This document shows, one piece after another, positions 9,021 to 17,629 of a DNA stretch of 64,000 bases. Below the pieces are notes generated by a model. It saw nothing but the letters and a program-made list of their open reading frames with translations. It was not told the DNA's origin and made no database searches. The stretch's first letter is position 1; the number at the start of each line of letters is the position of its first letter. Both the position numbers and the translations under genes were made by a program. This DNA comes from Faucicola sp902506215 (GTDB lineage Bacteria > Pseudomonadota > Gammaproteobacteria > Pseudomonadales > Moraxellaceae): the NCBI GenBank assembly GCA_016888885.1, contig CP069437.1, positions 186,001-250,000 on the forward strand. Direction: 5' to 3'.

Positions 9021-10286
9021 ATGATCGACCCAAAATTACTACGTACAGAACTAGACACGGTCGCCGAAAAACTTGCCAAACGCGGCTATGAGCTTGATAA
9101 AGCATTTTGGCAGCAGGTCGAAGAACAGCGCAAATCCATTCAAGTCAAAACCGAAGAATTACAAGCCAAAAAAAATGCGGGTGCCAAACAAGTCGGTTTG
9201 ATGAAACGTAATGGCGAAAATACGGATGCTTTGATGGCAGAAATGGCGACCATCAGTAGCGACATGAAACAAGCGGAAGACGCGCTCAAAGCCTTGCAGG
9301 AGAAAATTCAAGCGGCAGCTTTAACCATCCCAAACTTGCCGGATGACAGCGTGCCGGCAGGTAAAGATGAAAACGACAATGTCGAAATGCGTCGATGGGG
9401 CGAGCCACGCCAATTTGATTTTGCGGTCAAAGACCATAGCGACTTGGGCGAAGACTTGGGGCTACTTGACTTTGAAATGGCGGCAAAACTGACTGGCTCA
9501 CGCTTTAGCGTGCTAAAAGGTCAACTTGCCAAACTCAACCGCGCTTTGATTGCCTTTATGCTTACTACCCATACCGACAAATACGGCTATACGGAAATGT
9601 ATGTACCGTATATGGTCAATGCCGACAGCCTGCTTGGTACAGGGCAGCTACCAAAGTTTGAAGAAGACCTATTTAAGCTGCGCGGTGAAAAAGAGTATTA
9701 CTTAATCCCTACATCAGAAGTGCCGCTTACCAACAGCGTGCGTGACAAAATCCTAGACCCCGAAGCCCTGCCCATCAAAATGACTGCCCATACGCCCTGT
9801 TTTCGTAGTGAAGCGGGCAGTGCAGGACGTGATACTCGCGGCTTGATTCGTCAGCACCAGTTTGAAAAGGTGGAAATGGTGCAAATCGTCCATCCTGAGA
9901 CTTCAATGCAAGCCTTAGAGGACATGACAGCACAAGCAGAATATATCTTGCAGCAGCTTGGTTTGCCGTATCGGGTGATTGTGCTGTGTGGTGGTGATAT
10001 GGGCTTTAGCGCGGTGAAAACCTATGACATCGAGGTGTGGCTACCGTCTCAGACTACCTACCGTGAAATCTCTAGCTGCTCAAACTGTGGCGACTTCCAA
10101 GCGCGCCGTATGCAAGCGCGTGTCAAAGATGGCAAAAAAACCGAGCTGGTGCATACGTTAAACGGCTCAGGTCTTGCGGTGGGTCGCACGTTGCTGGCAA
10201 TTATGGAAAATTATCAAAATGCGGATGGTACGATTACCGTGCCTGAAGTGTTACGTCCGTATATGGGCGTTGATGTGATTGGTTAA
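9021..10286 (+). CDS. serS: Seryl-tRNA synthetase
   Basis: The 421-residue class II synthetase begins MIDPKLLRTELD. It has the N-terminal antiparallel coiled coil that grips the tRNA-Ser long arm (about 25-100), then the catalytic core. Motif 2 appears as TPCFRSEAGSAGRDTRGLIRQHQF and motif 3 as GSGLAVGRTLLAI. The TSEVPLTN serine-binding segment is also present. It charges tRNA-Ser and tRNA-Sec with serine. An AAGGAAC ribosome binding site precedes the ATG. It ends in its own terminator, which marks the boundary of the AT-rich accessory island. Confidence 0.98.
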   Translation: MIDPKLLRTELDTVAEKLAKRGYELDKAFWQQVEEQRKSIQVKTEELQAKKNAGAKQVGLMKRNGENTDALMAEMATISSDMKQAEDALKALQEKIQAAALTIPNLPDDSVPAGKDENDNVEMRRWGEPRQFDFAVKDHSDLGEDLGLLDFEMAAKLTGSRFSVLKGQLAKLNRALIAFMLTTHTDKYGYTEMYVPYMVNADSLLGTGQLPKFEEDLFKLRGEKEYYLIPTSEVPLTNSVRDKILDPEALPIKMTAHTPCFRSEAGSAGRDTRGLIRQHQFEKVEMVQIVHPETSMQALEDMTAQAEYILQQLGLPYRVIVLCGGDMGFSAVKTYDIEVWLPSQTTYREISSCSNCGDFQARRMQARVKDGKKTELVHTLNGSGLAVGRTLLAIMENYQNADGTITVPEVLRPYMGVDVIG

Positions 10287-10303
10287 TGGCGGGTAAATAA
10301 ATA

Positions 10304-10334
10304 ATAGCTGGTTGAAAAACTGGCTATTTTTTTT
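10304..10334 (+). terminator. Intrinsic terminator of serS
   Basis: ATAGCTGGTT (10304-10313) pairs with AACTGGCTAT (10318-10327), with two G-U pairs, around a GAAA tetraloop. Seven or more T residues follow. Confidence 0.85.
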
Positions 10335-10490
10335 GATTTAAAAATTGCTGAGAAAAGCAAAACGCTGAATCAGTTTGAGCCAAGCGATTTTAAAAAGATA
10401 GTGTATATGGAAACGGCGAATGTCGGGGAAGATTTTTTAAGGGTTAAACAGCATGTATCAAAATCCTTATCAGTTTCAATGACTATTTAA
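10308..10490 (+). pseudogene. Short coding remnant without a start codon
   Basis: A 60-codon open stretch between serS and the island reads as normal protein (…NQFEPSDFKKIVYMETAN…) and ends in TAA at 10488-10490. It has no start codon or ribosome binding site and overlaps the serS terminator. Its base composition is like the chromosome, not like the AT-rich DNA that follows. It may be the 3' end of a gene cut off when the island arrived. The remaining 290 bases up to the AAA ATPase are very AT-rich with no ORF. They hold possible promoter elements (TATAAT near 10616) and the palindrome listed separately. Confidence 0.35.
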
Positions 10491-10718
10491 AAATTATCTA
10501 ATTAAGATATGTGTTAATATTAAGTATTAATAATTAATTTCCTTCAAAGTTAATTACCTTTTGATAGTTCCTTTAATGAGTTAATTAAACGTATTATACA
10601 TTTTGAATCTGACTATATATAATGAACTATTTGCTTGAACTGTAATACTGTATGAAATTTATTTTAGCTTATAAAAAATATTGAAATTTTGTTTTTCAAG
10701 GAAATTTATCTAAAAATT

Positions 10719-10740
10719 CAATTAAATTCGAATTTAATTG
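10719..10740. promoter_or_regulatory. 22-bp perfect palindrome upstream of the AAA ATPase gene
   Basis: CAATTAAATTC followed by its exact reverse complement, with no spacer. The centre is about 52 bases before the ATPase start. It could be an operator for a dimeric repressor, or an RNA hairpin. No regulator gene lies nearby. Confidence 0.45.
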
Positions 10741-10781
10741 TTGAAAGTTTCGAAGAAGTTGTTCTATTAAGGATTAAATAA

Positions 10782-12122
10782 ATGATTAAAGAATTTACAG
10801 TTTTAGGTTTGCATGGAGAAAGAAACATAAAACTTAATTTTGATAAAAATTCTCCGTACAAAATATTGGTTGCTGAAAACGGTTTTGGAAAAACTTCACT
10901 ACTTAATTTGTTTTATGGTGTTTTATCAGGCAACTTAGAAAAAATTTTGACAATTGATTTTGATGAAGTGATTTTGATTCTTCATGGGAATAAAGGAAAA
11001 AAATACTCAATTAATAAAGATGAATTAAGTAAAAGCTATTTGTCAGTATTTAAAGATGCTGAGCCAATGAGAGTTTTAGTAAGAAGATTAGGAGAAGAAA
11101 AAGCTTTAGAACTTCTTGATGAATTAATTTCAAATAATTTTAGACTATCTAAACAATTGATGGATAAAGCGAGAGCCGAAAGAATTTCAACCATATTAAT
11201 AAGAGATTTAAAGGAAATATTTGAAGAAAACTTTTCAACATCAAGTCCTTCTATTAATAAATCTTATAATAATCTTATTGAGATTAAAAATAAATTCTAT
11301 GAAAATATTTTGTATTTACCTACTTATAGGAGAATTGAAGAAAGTTTAGTTAATCTATATTCTGGTGAAGAAAATTTAGATATAAGCGAATTTTCATTGA
11401 ATTTCGGCATGAATGATGTAGAAAATCGTTTAGAATATTTAACAAATCAAATCCTAAATTCATCAAGAAGCGAATTTCTTAGAATGAATGGTCAAATGTT
11501 GTCTCAATTAATATCTATTGATGAAATTGAAATAACTCAAGAAATGATAGATTTTATAAAAGCAAAATCAATAGATGTTCTTCTTGATCGCATCCCCGAA
11601 GAAGATCTATCAAATAAAATTAAAGAAAGTATTAAAATCATACTACAAGAAGAAAAACCTGAAATTTCAGAGCATAAAGTATTATTTTCATTTATTTATA
11701 ACATGGCTAAAGCTGATGAAAAGCAAAAGCACAATGAAAATCTGATATATTCATATACTGAAATTTGTAATAAATATTTAGTTAATAAAAAAATTATTTA
11801 TGATAATAGGAAAGTTAATGTCAATATTATCTTAAATGGTAATAAGCAAAAAACGATTAATATTCATAAGTTGTCATCTGGCGAGAAACAGATTTTATCA
11901 TTATTTGCTAATTTGTATTTAAGTGAGAGAAATGACTTTGCAATATTTTTTGACGAGCCTGAATTATCACTTTCTATTGAATGGCAAAAAATGTTACTTA
12001 AAGACATTATTGATTCAAAAAAATGTAAGTTTTTGTTTGCTACAACCCATTCGCCTTTCATTTTTGACCGGTTGATAGATATTACATCTGATTTGAGTGA
12101 ATTTTCGGAAGAGATTGAATAA
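10782..12122 (+). CDS. AAA/ABC-type ATPase, AriA-like component of a PARIS-type defence pair
   Basis: The 446-residue protein has a full ABC-type ATPase set. Walker A is AENGFGKTS (about 31-39), the signature is KLSSGEKQ (about 362-369), Walker B is FAIFFDEPELS (about 386-396), and the H-loop is ATTHSPFIF (about 418-426). A long helical insert lies between them. This is the AAA_15/SMC-like layout of AriA. In PARIS, AriA assembles a scaffold that holds the AriB nuclease and releases it when a phage anti-restriction protein is sensed. The next gene starts one base after the stop and encodes the DUF4435 partner, which supports the call. Codon use is strongly AT-rich, unlike serS and acnD, so transfer is likely. 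This gene is intact, but its partner is not. Confidence 0.75.
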   Translation: MIKEFTVLGLHGERNIKLNFDKNSPYKILVAENGFGKTSLLNLFYGVLSGNLEKILTIDFDEVILILHGNKGKKYSINKDELSKSYLSVFKDAEPMRVLVRRLGEEKALELLDELISNNFRLSKQLMDKARAERISTILIRDLKEIFEENFSTSSPSINKSYNNLIEIKNKFYENILYLPTYRRIEESLVNLYSGEENLDISEFSLNFGMNDVENRLEYLTNQILNSSRSEFLRMNGQMLSQLISIDEIEITQEMIDFIKAKSIDVLLDRIPEEDLSNKIKESIKIILQEEKPEISEHKVLFSFIYNMAKADEKQKHNENLIYSYTEICNKYLVNKKIIYDNRKVNVNIILNGNKQKTINIHKLSSGEKQILSLFANLYLSERNDFAIFFDEPELSLSIEWQKMLLKDIIDSKKCKFLFATTHSPFIFDRLIDITSDLSEFSEEIE

Positions 12123-12560
12123 ATGAATAGAGTCCAACAAATGCTATCTCAGACATCTTCTAATTCAGTAAAATTTAAGGAATTCATGAATGTAGTTAGA
12201 GATAGTAAATTTCCTGTTTTGTTTGAAGGTGAGGATGTTAAATATTACGATGTAAGATTGAATCAATATTTGGACAAAAAGGATTGGGTGCATATCGATT
12301 GCAATGGAAAAGAAAATTTATTGAAACTTAGGGATGAAATAAAGAATCACTCTCAATATAAGGATGTAAAAGCGTTATATTTTATAGATGCTGATTTTGA
12401 CGATAACACTCATTTATTACAAGAAAATGACATCTATATTACTCCATGCTATGCAATTGAAAACTTTTATATTAGTGATAATGCATTCGAAAATATTTTA
12501 ATAAAGCAATTTAAAATAAGTCCTTACTCTGAAGACAAAAATTTATTTGTTGAAATACTA

Positions 12561-13403
12561 GGGCGTGTCCTCAATTTAACTTAGCATGAATAATAGAGCA
12601 AGCCAAGTAAAGCATCGATTTAAAATTACGAGCTAATTTCTCATAGCGAGTAGCAATACTACGAAACTGCTTTAATCGTGCAAATGCATTCTCGACTAAG
12701 TGGCGTAATTTATAAAGGTAGCTATCAAAATCAGGGTTAGGTTGCTTGGCATTTTTACGCTTTGGTATAATAGCTTTCATACCGTGTTCTATCGCTTTAT
12801 CTCTGATTTCTTGCGAGTCATACCCTTTGTCAGCGATAAAATACTGGGCTTCTTGTATGACTTCTATCAAGTCGTTTGCAACTTGACTGTCGTGCACGTT
12901 ACCCCCAGTGACTTTAAAATCGAGCGGATTTCCATGCGAGTCCACACATAGGTGTATTTTTGTCGTGTTTCCGCCACGGCTTTGTCCAATTGCTCTATCG
13001 AAACCACGCCGAGCTCCACTTGCATGTTGATGACACCGTACATAACTTCCGTCGATGAATACCCATTCTTTGTCAATTTCTTTTCGTAGGTCAAAAAAAA
13101 ATTCTGCCACAAGCCTTTTTTAGACCATCGGTTAAAGCGGTTATAAGCGGTTTTCCATGACCCTAGCTCAATAGGTATGTCTCGCCATGGTGCACCTGTT
13201 CTTAGCTTCCATAGTATGGCTTCCATCACGGTACGGTCGTTCTTCCATTGATGACAGCCGTGCGCTTTCATGGTTGTTTGTAATTGTTCCCATATGTTGT
13301 CAGTTATTGCGGTTCTCGCCATTGTTTGTGTTTGCCTATATTTTGTTGGAATATAGGGTTAAAATAGGGCTCTTTTGGGCTTATTCAAATTAGGGACACG
13401 CCC
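12561..13403 (-). mobile_element. IS5-family (IS427-like) insertion sequence, 843 bp
   Basis: The ends are GGGCGTGTCC and its complement GGACACGCCC, with similarity extending to about 18 bases (one end has TCAATTT, the other CTAATTT). The flanks show a TA duplication (12559-12560 and 13404-13405), although CTA is possible. The element encodes a two-frame transposase on the minus strand. It is complete and sits inside the DUF4435 gene. Deleting it restores that frame exactly, which fixes the boundaries. Confidence 0.9.
12571..13322 (-). CDS. IS5-family transposase, two frames joined at an A9/T9 slippery run
   Basis: The first frame starts at 13322 (MARTAITDNIW…) and carries the N-terminal part with the motif TGAPWRDIP. 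The second covers up to 13110-12571 and holds the DDE core: FIDGSY (D), FIADKGYDS (D) and LVENAFARLKQFR (E). The frames meet at a run of nine T on the coding strand (complement of 13093-13101), where WQNFF continues into FDLRKEID. This arrangement is usual for the IS427 group, where a frameshift makes the full protein of about 250 residues. No damage is visible, so the element may be active. Confidence 0.88.
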
Positions 13404-13458
13404 TAAAATCATATAAAAAAAGTAAGTCTGATTTTTTATCTGCTATTGAGGAATTATA

Positions 13459-14434
13459 GTAAATCCTAAATTAAACTGAACAATGAATAACACAGTCATT
13501 GAGTGACTCAAACTGACTCATAGACAGTTGCACATTTTGCTTCACTACCGCCCACTTATTCTCTACAGGATTTAACTCAGGGGAATATGGCGGTAAGTAT
13601 AACAAGGTTAAATTATATTGTTTAGCAATCTGATTTAAATTGCCACCCCGATGAAACCTTGCATTATCCATGATTAAAAAACGCTGTGGGTAGCTGTCGA
13701 GTTCATGTTTAGGCAAAGATTGACCAAGCGTGTGAAGCCAATTTTCTACCGTATCACGCTTACACCCACCTTCAAAGGTCACAGGTGCAATCAGTTTAAA
13801 TTCAGCCATACTCATTGCACCAATTAGATTTAACCGTTTACCTTTGTTGGCCTCAATTTTAGCATAGCAGGGTTTGCCAACAGGTGACCAACTACGCTGA
13901 TAACTTTGTCTTTGGTAAAAGCCTGTTTCATCCATGAATAAGATATTGGATAACCCAAACCAAAACGCCATGATAGCTAAACATACGCTAAAACCTTGTT
14001 GTTTTACAGGGTCGGCTTCTTTAAAGGTAAAGGTCTTTTTTTAAATGTCCAGTTGATACGATGCAAGGTATCGACAAACGCATTGTAGGATATACTGACA
14101 TCAGGATGGTCTTTTAAATATTGTTCTCGTAGCTGTTTAGCGGTGTCAAATTCCTGAGATTTGACGTATTGTTCAAAAGCAATAAGGTCGGTTATGATGT
14201 GTTTTACGCCGGTTGGTTGTGCTTTTTTAGGCTGGGTATTACCTTGTTCTTGATACAAATCTATCCAACTGTCTAGGGTATTGCGACAGATACCAAAGGT
14301 ACGAGCGGTTTTACTTTTGTTGTTCGTTTCTTGCCAGTAGGCGATGGTGCGCTTTCTTAGGTCTTGGTCGTATAGGTTCGGCATGGCACTATCTATGAAA
14401 ATTTAAATTGTGTTCATTATAATATAGGTTTAAC
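13459..14434 (-). mobile_element. IS630-family insertion sequence, 976 bp
   Basis: Imperfect terminal inverted repeats of about 27 bases start GTAAATCCTAAATTA on the left and GTTAAACCTATATTA on the right (complement). Both continue to TGAACA. The element is bounded by TA on each side (13457-13458 and 14435-14436), the target duplication expected of this family. It carries a split DDE transposase and is the second insertion in the DUF4435 gene. Confidence 0.88.
13471..14384 (-). CDS. IS630-family transposase, two frames joined at an A7 run
   Basis: The first frame (14384-14004, 126 residues) has the helix-turn-helix part: TARTFGICRNTLDSWIDLY. The second (open before 13971, down to 13471) has the catalytic part: FMDETGFY (D), LIMDNARFHRG (D) and SPELNPVENKW (E), the D-D-34-E spacing of IS630. 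The frames join at seven A on the coding strand (complement of 14036-14042): TFKK passes into TFTFKEADPVKQQGF. Programmed slippage probably yields a protein of about 300 residues. The stop codon lies inside the terminal repeat. Confidence 0.88.
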
Positions 14435-14874
14435 TATAAATAAATATTTTTACGCACTTAAGAATAAGATGGATAAAAATAATACAATTAGCTTTAAGGA
14501 TATTAAATTTAATAAAGTTGTTGATGTAGGTTTAACAACTACAACTAAAAAATATGCTTATATCAAAGAAGTTTTGCCCCAATTAGATGAAACTTCTATA
14601 GATTTATCTAAAGCTGAGGAATATTTTCGGGATAAAAATAAGGAAAGATCTTTTAGAGGTAAAAATTTAATAGAGTTTTTTAAAACTTATTTAATAAAAT
14701 TAAAAGAAGAAAAAATGAGATCAGATATAAGTGATGAAAAAAGAATATTTTTCAAAAAAAAGGGTAAAATAAATTTTACTATAACAGATAATATACTATC
14801 TGAAATTTGTATTTATGCTGATACACCTGAATGTCTTAAAAATTTTCTGAAAAGACATAATGATTAATTAATTT

Positions 14875-14905
14875 AAAAAAGGGATTTCGAGTTTGAAACC
14901 CCTTT
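14875..14905 (-). terminator. Terminator downstream of acnD
   Basis: AAAGGGATTTC (14878-14888) pairs with GAAACCCCTTT (14895-14905), with one mismatch. On the minus strand a T6 run follows. It also lies just after the DUF4435 remnant and may stop both transcripts. Confidence 0.75.
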
Positions 14906-14924
14906 CATAATATTACAATAAATT

Positions 14925-17531
14925 TTAAGCCACTTCACCTTTTAAGAAGTCTTGCGCGAATTTTTGTAGCACGCCCCCTGCCTTATAAGTGTCCACTTCC
15001 GCTTGGGTATCAAGACGGCAGGTCACAGGCACTTCAAGCGGCTGCGAGCCTTCTTTATTAATCACTAGCGTCAAATCACAACGTGGCGAAATTTCACCAA
15101 TCACATCATACGTCTCAGTCCCATCTAGCCCTAGCGTGATACGCGTCGTCCCAGCTTTAAATTCAAGCGGCAGCACACCCATACCGATAAGGTTGGTACG
15201 GTGAATCCGCTCAAAACCTTCCGCCACAATCGCTTCCACCCCAGCCAGACGCACACCTTTGGCAGCCCAGTCACGGCTAGAGCCTTGACCATAGTCCGCC
15301 CCTGCGATGATAATCAGCGGTTGCTTACGGTTCATGTAGGTCTCAATCGCTTCCCACATCCGCATCACTTGACCTTCAGGCTCAACGCGAGCCAGTGAGC
15401 CTTGCTTGGTACTGCCATCGTCATTTTTGACCATTTCATTAAACAGTTTTGGATTGGCAAAGGTCGCACGTTGCGCGGTTAAATGGTCGCCGCGGTGGGT
15501 GGCATAGCTGTTAAAGTCTTCTTCGGGTAAGCCCATTTTTGCCAAGTATTCGCCTGCCGCCGAGCTTGCCAAAATCGCATTGGACGGTGACAAGTGGTCG
15601 GTGGTGATATTGTCAGGCAAGATGGCGAGTGGACGCATACCTTTTAGCGTGCGTTCGCCCGCTAGCGCGCCTTCCCAGTAGGGTGGACGGCGGATATAGG
15701 TTGACTGTGGGCGCCAGTTGTACAGTGGACTGTCGGCTTTTTCGCTGCGGTCAAGGTTGAACATCGGGATATAGATTTGACGGAATTGCTCAGGTTTGAC
15801 GTGTTTTGCCACAATCGCGTCAATCTCTTCATCCGATGGCCAAATGTCAATCAGGCGAATCTCTTTACCATTGACCACGCCAAGCACGTCTTTTTCAATG
15901 TCAAAACGAATCGTCCCTGCAATCGCATACGCGACGACTAACGGCGGGCTTGCCAAGAAGGCTTGTTTGGCATAGGGATGAATACGTCCGTCAAAGTTGC
16001 GGTTGCCTGACAACACCGCAGTGGCATACAGGTCACGGTCGATGATTTCTTGCTGAATCGCAGGATCTAACGCACCCGACATACCATTACAAGTGGTACA
16101 GGCAAATGCCACGATACCAAAGCCGAGTTTTTCTAGTTCTGGCAATAGATTAGCGTCTTGCAAATACAGTTCAGCGACTTTTGAGCCCGGGGCGAAGGAT
16201 GATTTGACCCAAGGTTTACGGGTCAAACCAAGTTCGTTGGCTTTTTTGGCAAGTAATGCCGCAGCCACCACGTTACGAGGGTTTGAGGTGTTGGTACACG
16301 AGGTAATAGCCGCGATAATCACCGCACCATCAGGCATTAAGCCATTCTCTGATTCAGGCACGGCTTCACCTTCAGCATGGGCAATGCCTTTGGCAGAGAG
16401 CTCAGAAGTCGATACGCGCGCATGAGGATTTGAAGGACCTGCCATGTTACGGGTCACGAGTGACAAATCAAACTCAAGCACACGCTCATAGTCGGCATTG
16501 ACGAGGTCAGATGACCACAGCCCGGCAGTTTTGGCATAGTTTTCTACCAATTCGACTTGTTTGTCTTCACGACCTGTGAGGCGTAGATAGTCGATGGTTT
16601 GCGCATCAATATAAAATAACCCTGCGGTTGCGCCATATTCTGGGGTCATGTTGGCGATGGTGGCACGGTCACCGATAGATAGGCTGTCTGCGCCTTCACC
16701 GAAAAATTCCACATAGGCACCCACCACGCGCTCTTTACGCAAAAACTCAGTGAGTGCCAACACAATATCGGTGGCAGTAATGCCTGCTTGGCGTTTGCCT
16801 TTGAGGTGTACGCCCACGATATCAGGCAGACGCATCATTGATGGGTGACCGAGCATCACGGTTTCTGCTTCTAGACCACCGACACCCACCGAAATCACCC
16901 CCAGCGCATCCACGTGTGGGGTGTGGCTGTCTGTGCCCACGCAAGTATCTGGGTAGGCGATGCCATTTTGTACTTGGATAACAGGTGACATTTTCTCCAG
17001 ATTGATTTGGTGCATGATGCCGTTGCCTGCTGGAATTACATCGACGTTTTCAAAGGCAGTCTTTGTCCAGTTGATAAAGTGAAAACGGTCTTCGTTGCGG
17101 CGGTCTTCGATGGCGCGGTTTTTTTCAAACGCCTCTGGGTCATAACCACCGCATTCCACAGCGAGCGAGTGGTCAACAATCAGCTGAGTTTGCACCACAG
17201 GGTTGACCTTGCTTGGGTCGCCGCCTTGCTCGGCGATGGCATCACGCAAGCCTGCCAAGTCCACAAGGGCCGTTTGACCCAAGATGTCATGACACACCAC
17301 ACGGGCAGGGTACCAAGGAAAGTCTAACGTACGCTCGCGGTTGATAAGCTGTTTGAGCGCAGCGGTCAGTTCATTTGGGTCGCTGACTTTACGCACCAGT
17401 TGTTCAGCTAAAATACGCGAGGTGTAGGGGAGTTTGTCATACGCGTCTGGGGTGATGTCATTCACCGCTTGGCGGGTGTCGAAGTATTCTAAATCAGAAT
17501 TGGGTAAGGGCTTGCGGTATTGGCTTGTCAT
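14925..17531 (-). CDS. acnD: Fe/S-dependent 2-methylcitrate dehydratase AcnD
   Basis: The start is set at the ATG complementary to 17529-17531 (MTSQYRKPLPN), giving 868 residues, the usual AcnD length; the frame is open 16 codons further. The protein is an aconitase-family enzyme with the cluster cysteines in ITSCTNTSNPRN and ACTTCNG and the swivel-domain GADYGQGSSRDWAAKG. N-terminal similarity and its place after prpC point to AcnD and not to housekeeping AcnA. It dehydrates 2-methylcitrate to 2-methyl-trans-aconitate. AcnD normally works with the isomerase PrpF, whose gene usually follows; here the defence island follows instead. Confidence 0.92.
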   Translation of the reverse strand: MTSQYRKPLPNSDLEYFDTRQAVNDITPDAYDKLPYTSRILAEQLVRKVSDPNELTAALKQLINRERTLDFPWYPARVVCHDILGQTALVDLAGLRDAIAEQGGDPSKVNPVVQTQLIVDHSLAVECGGYDPEAFEKNRAIEDRRNEDRFHFINWTKTAFENVDVIPAGNGIMHQINLEKMSPVIQVQNGIAYPDTCVGTDSHTPHVDALGVISVGVGGLEAETVMLGHPSMMRLPDIVGVHLKGKRQAGITATDIVLALTEFLRKERVVGAYVEFFGEGADSLSIGDRATIANMTPEYGATAGLFYIDAQTIDYLRLTGREDKQVELVENYAKTAGLWSSDLVNADYERVLEFDLSLVTRNMAGPSNPHARVSTSELSAKGIAHAEGEAVPESENGLMPDGAVIIAAITSCTNTSNPRNVVAAALLAKKANELGLTRKPWVKSSFAPGSKVAELYLQDANLLPELEKLGFGIVAFACTTCNGMSGALDPAIQQEIIDRDLYATAVLSGNRNFDGRIHPYAKQAFLASPPLVVAYAIAGTIRFDIEKDVLGVVNGKEIRLIDIWPSDEEIDAIVAKHVKPEQFRQIYIPMFNLDRSEKADSPLYNWRPQSTYIRRPPYWEGALAGERTLKGMRPLAILPDNITTDHLSPSNAILASSAAGEYLAKMGLPEEDFNSYATHRGDHLTAQRATFANPKLFNEMVKNDDGSTKQGSLARVEPEGQVMRMWEAIETYMNRKQPLIIIAGADYGQGSSRDWAAKGVRLAGVEAIVAEGFERIHRTNLIGMGVLPLEFKAGTTRITLGLDGTETYDVIGEISPRCDLTLVINKEGSQPLEVPVTCRLDTQAEVDTYKAGGVLQKFAQDFLKGEVA

Positions 17532-17562
17532 TTGGCTTAACCTTAAAATTAATAATCTATTA

Positions 17563-17610
17563 GAAAAAAAGCCCTTCAAATCAATGGGTAGGCTGACCTG
17601 AAAGGCTTTT
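17563..17610 (-). terminator. Hairpin and T tract between prpC and acnD
   Basis: AAAAGCCCTTCA (about 17567-17578) pairs with TGAAAGGCTTTT (17599-17610), with one mismatch. Read on the minus strand the stem is followed by seven T. It lies between the prpC stop and the acnD start, so it may reduce acnD expression relative to prpBC. Confidence 0.65.
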
Positions 17611-17629
17611 TATACGATTAAAACGCTAA

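Larger units (their letters stand above)
12123..14867 (+). pseudogene. DUF4435 TOPRIM nuclease, AriB-like, interrupted by two insertion sequences
   Basis: The first 146 codons (12123-12560) carry a TOPRIM-type core: LFEGEDVKYY with the conserved Glu (residue 35 or 37), a glycine after a DCNGK turn, and IDADFD with Asp 89, 91 and 93. An IS5-family element then interrupts at a TA. Removing it and one TA continues the same frame from 13406 (LKSYKKSKSDFLSAIEEL). An IS630-family element follows at 13459. The rest of the protein (KYFYALKNK, then MDKNN…) continues from about 14439 to 14867, but in a frame one base off after simple excision. AriB is the tRNA-cleaving effector of PARIS. Here it must be non-functional. 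DUF4435 also occurs outside PARIS, so the family call is firmer than the system call. Confidence 0.75.

Noticed and set aside
10782..14867. Gabija, Septu or OLD nuclease as the identity of the island
   Set aside because: Gabija GajA and OLD carry the TOPRIM domain in the same protein as the ATPase. Here it is separate and of DUF4435 type. No HNH partner or UvrD-like helicase is present.
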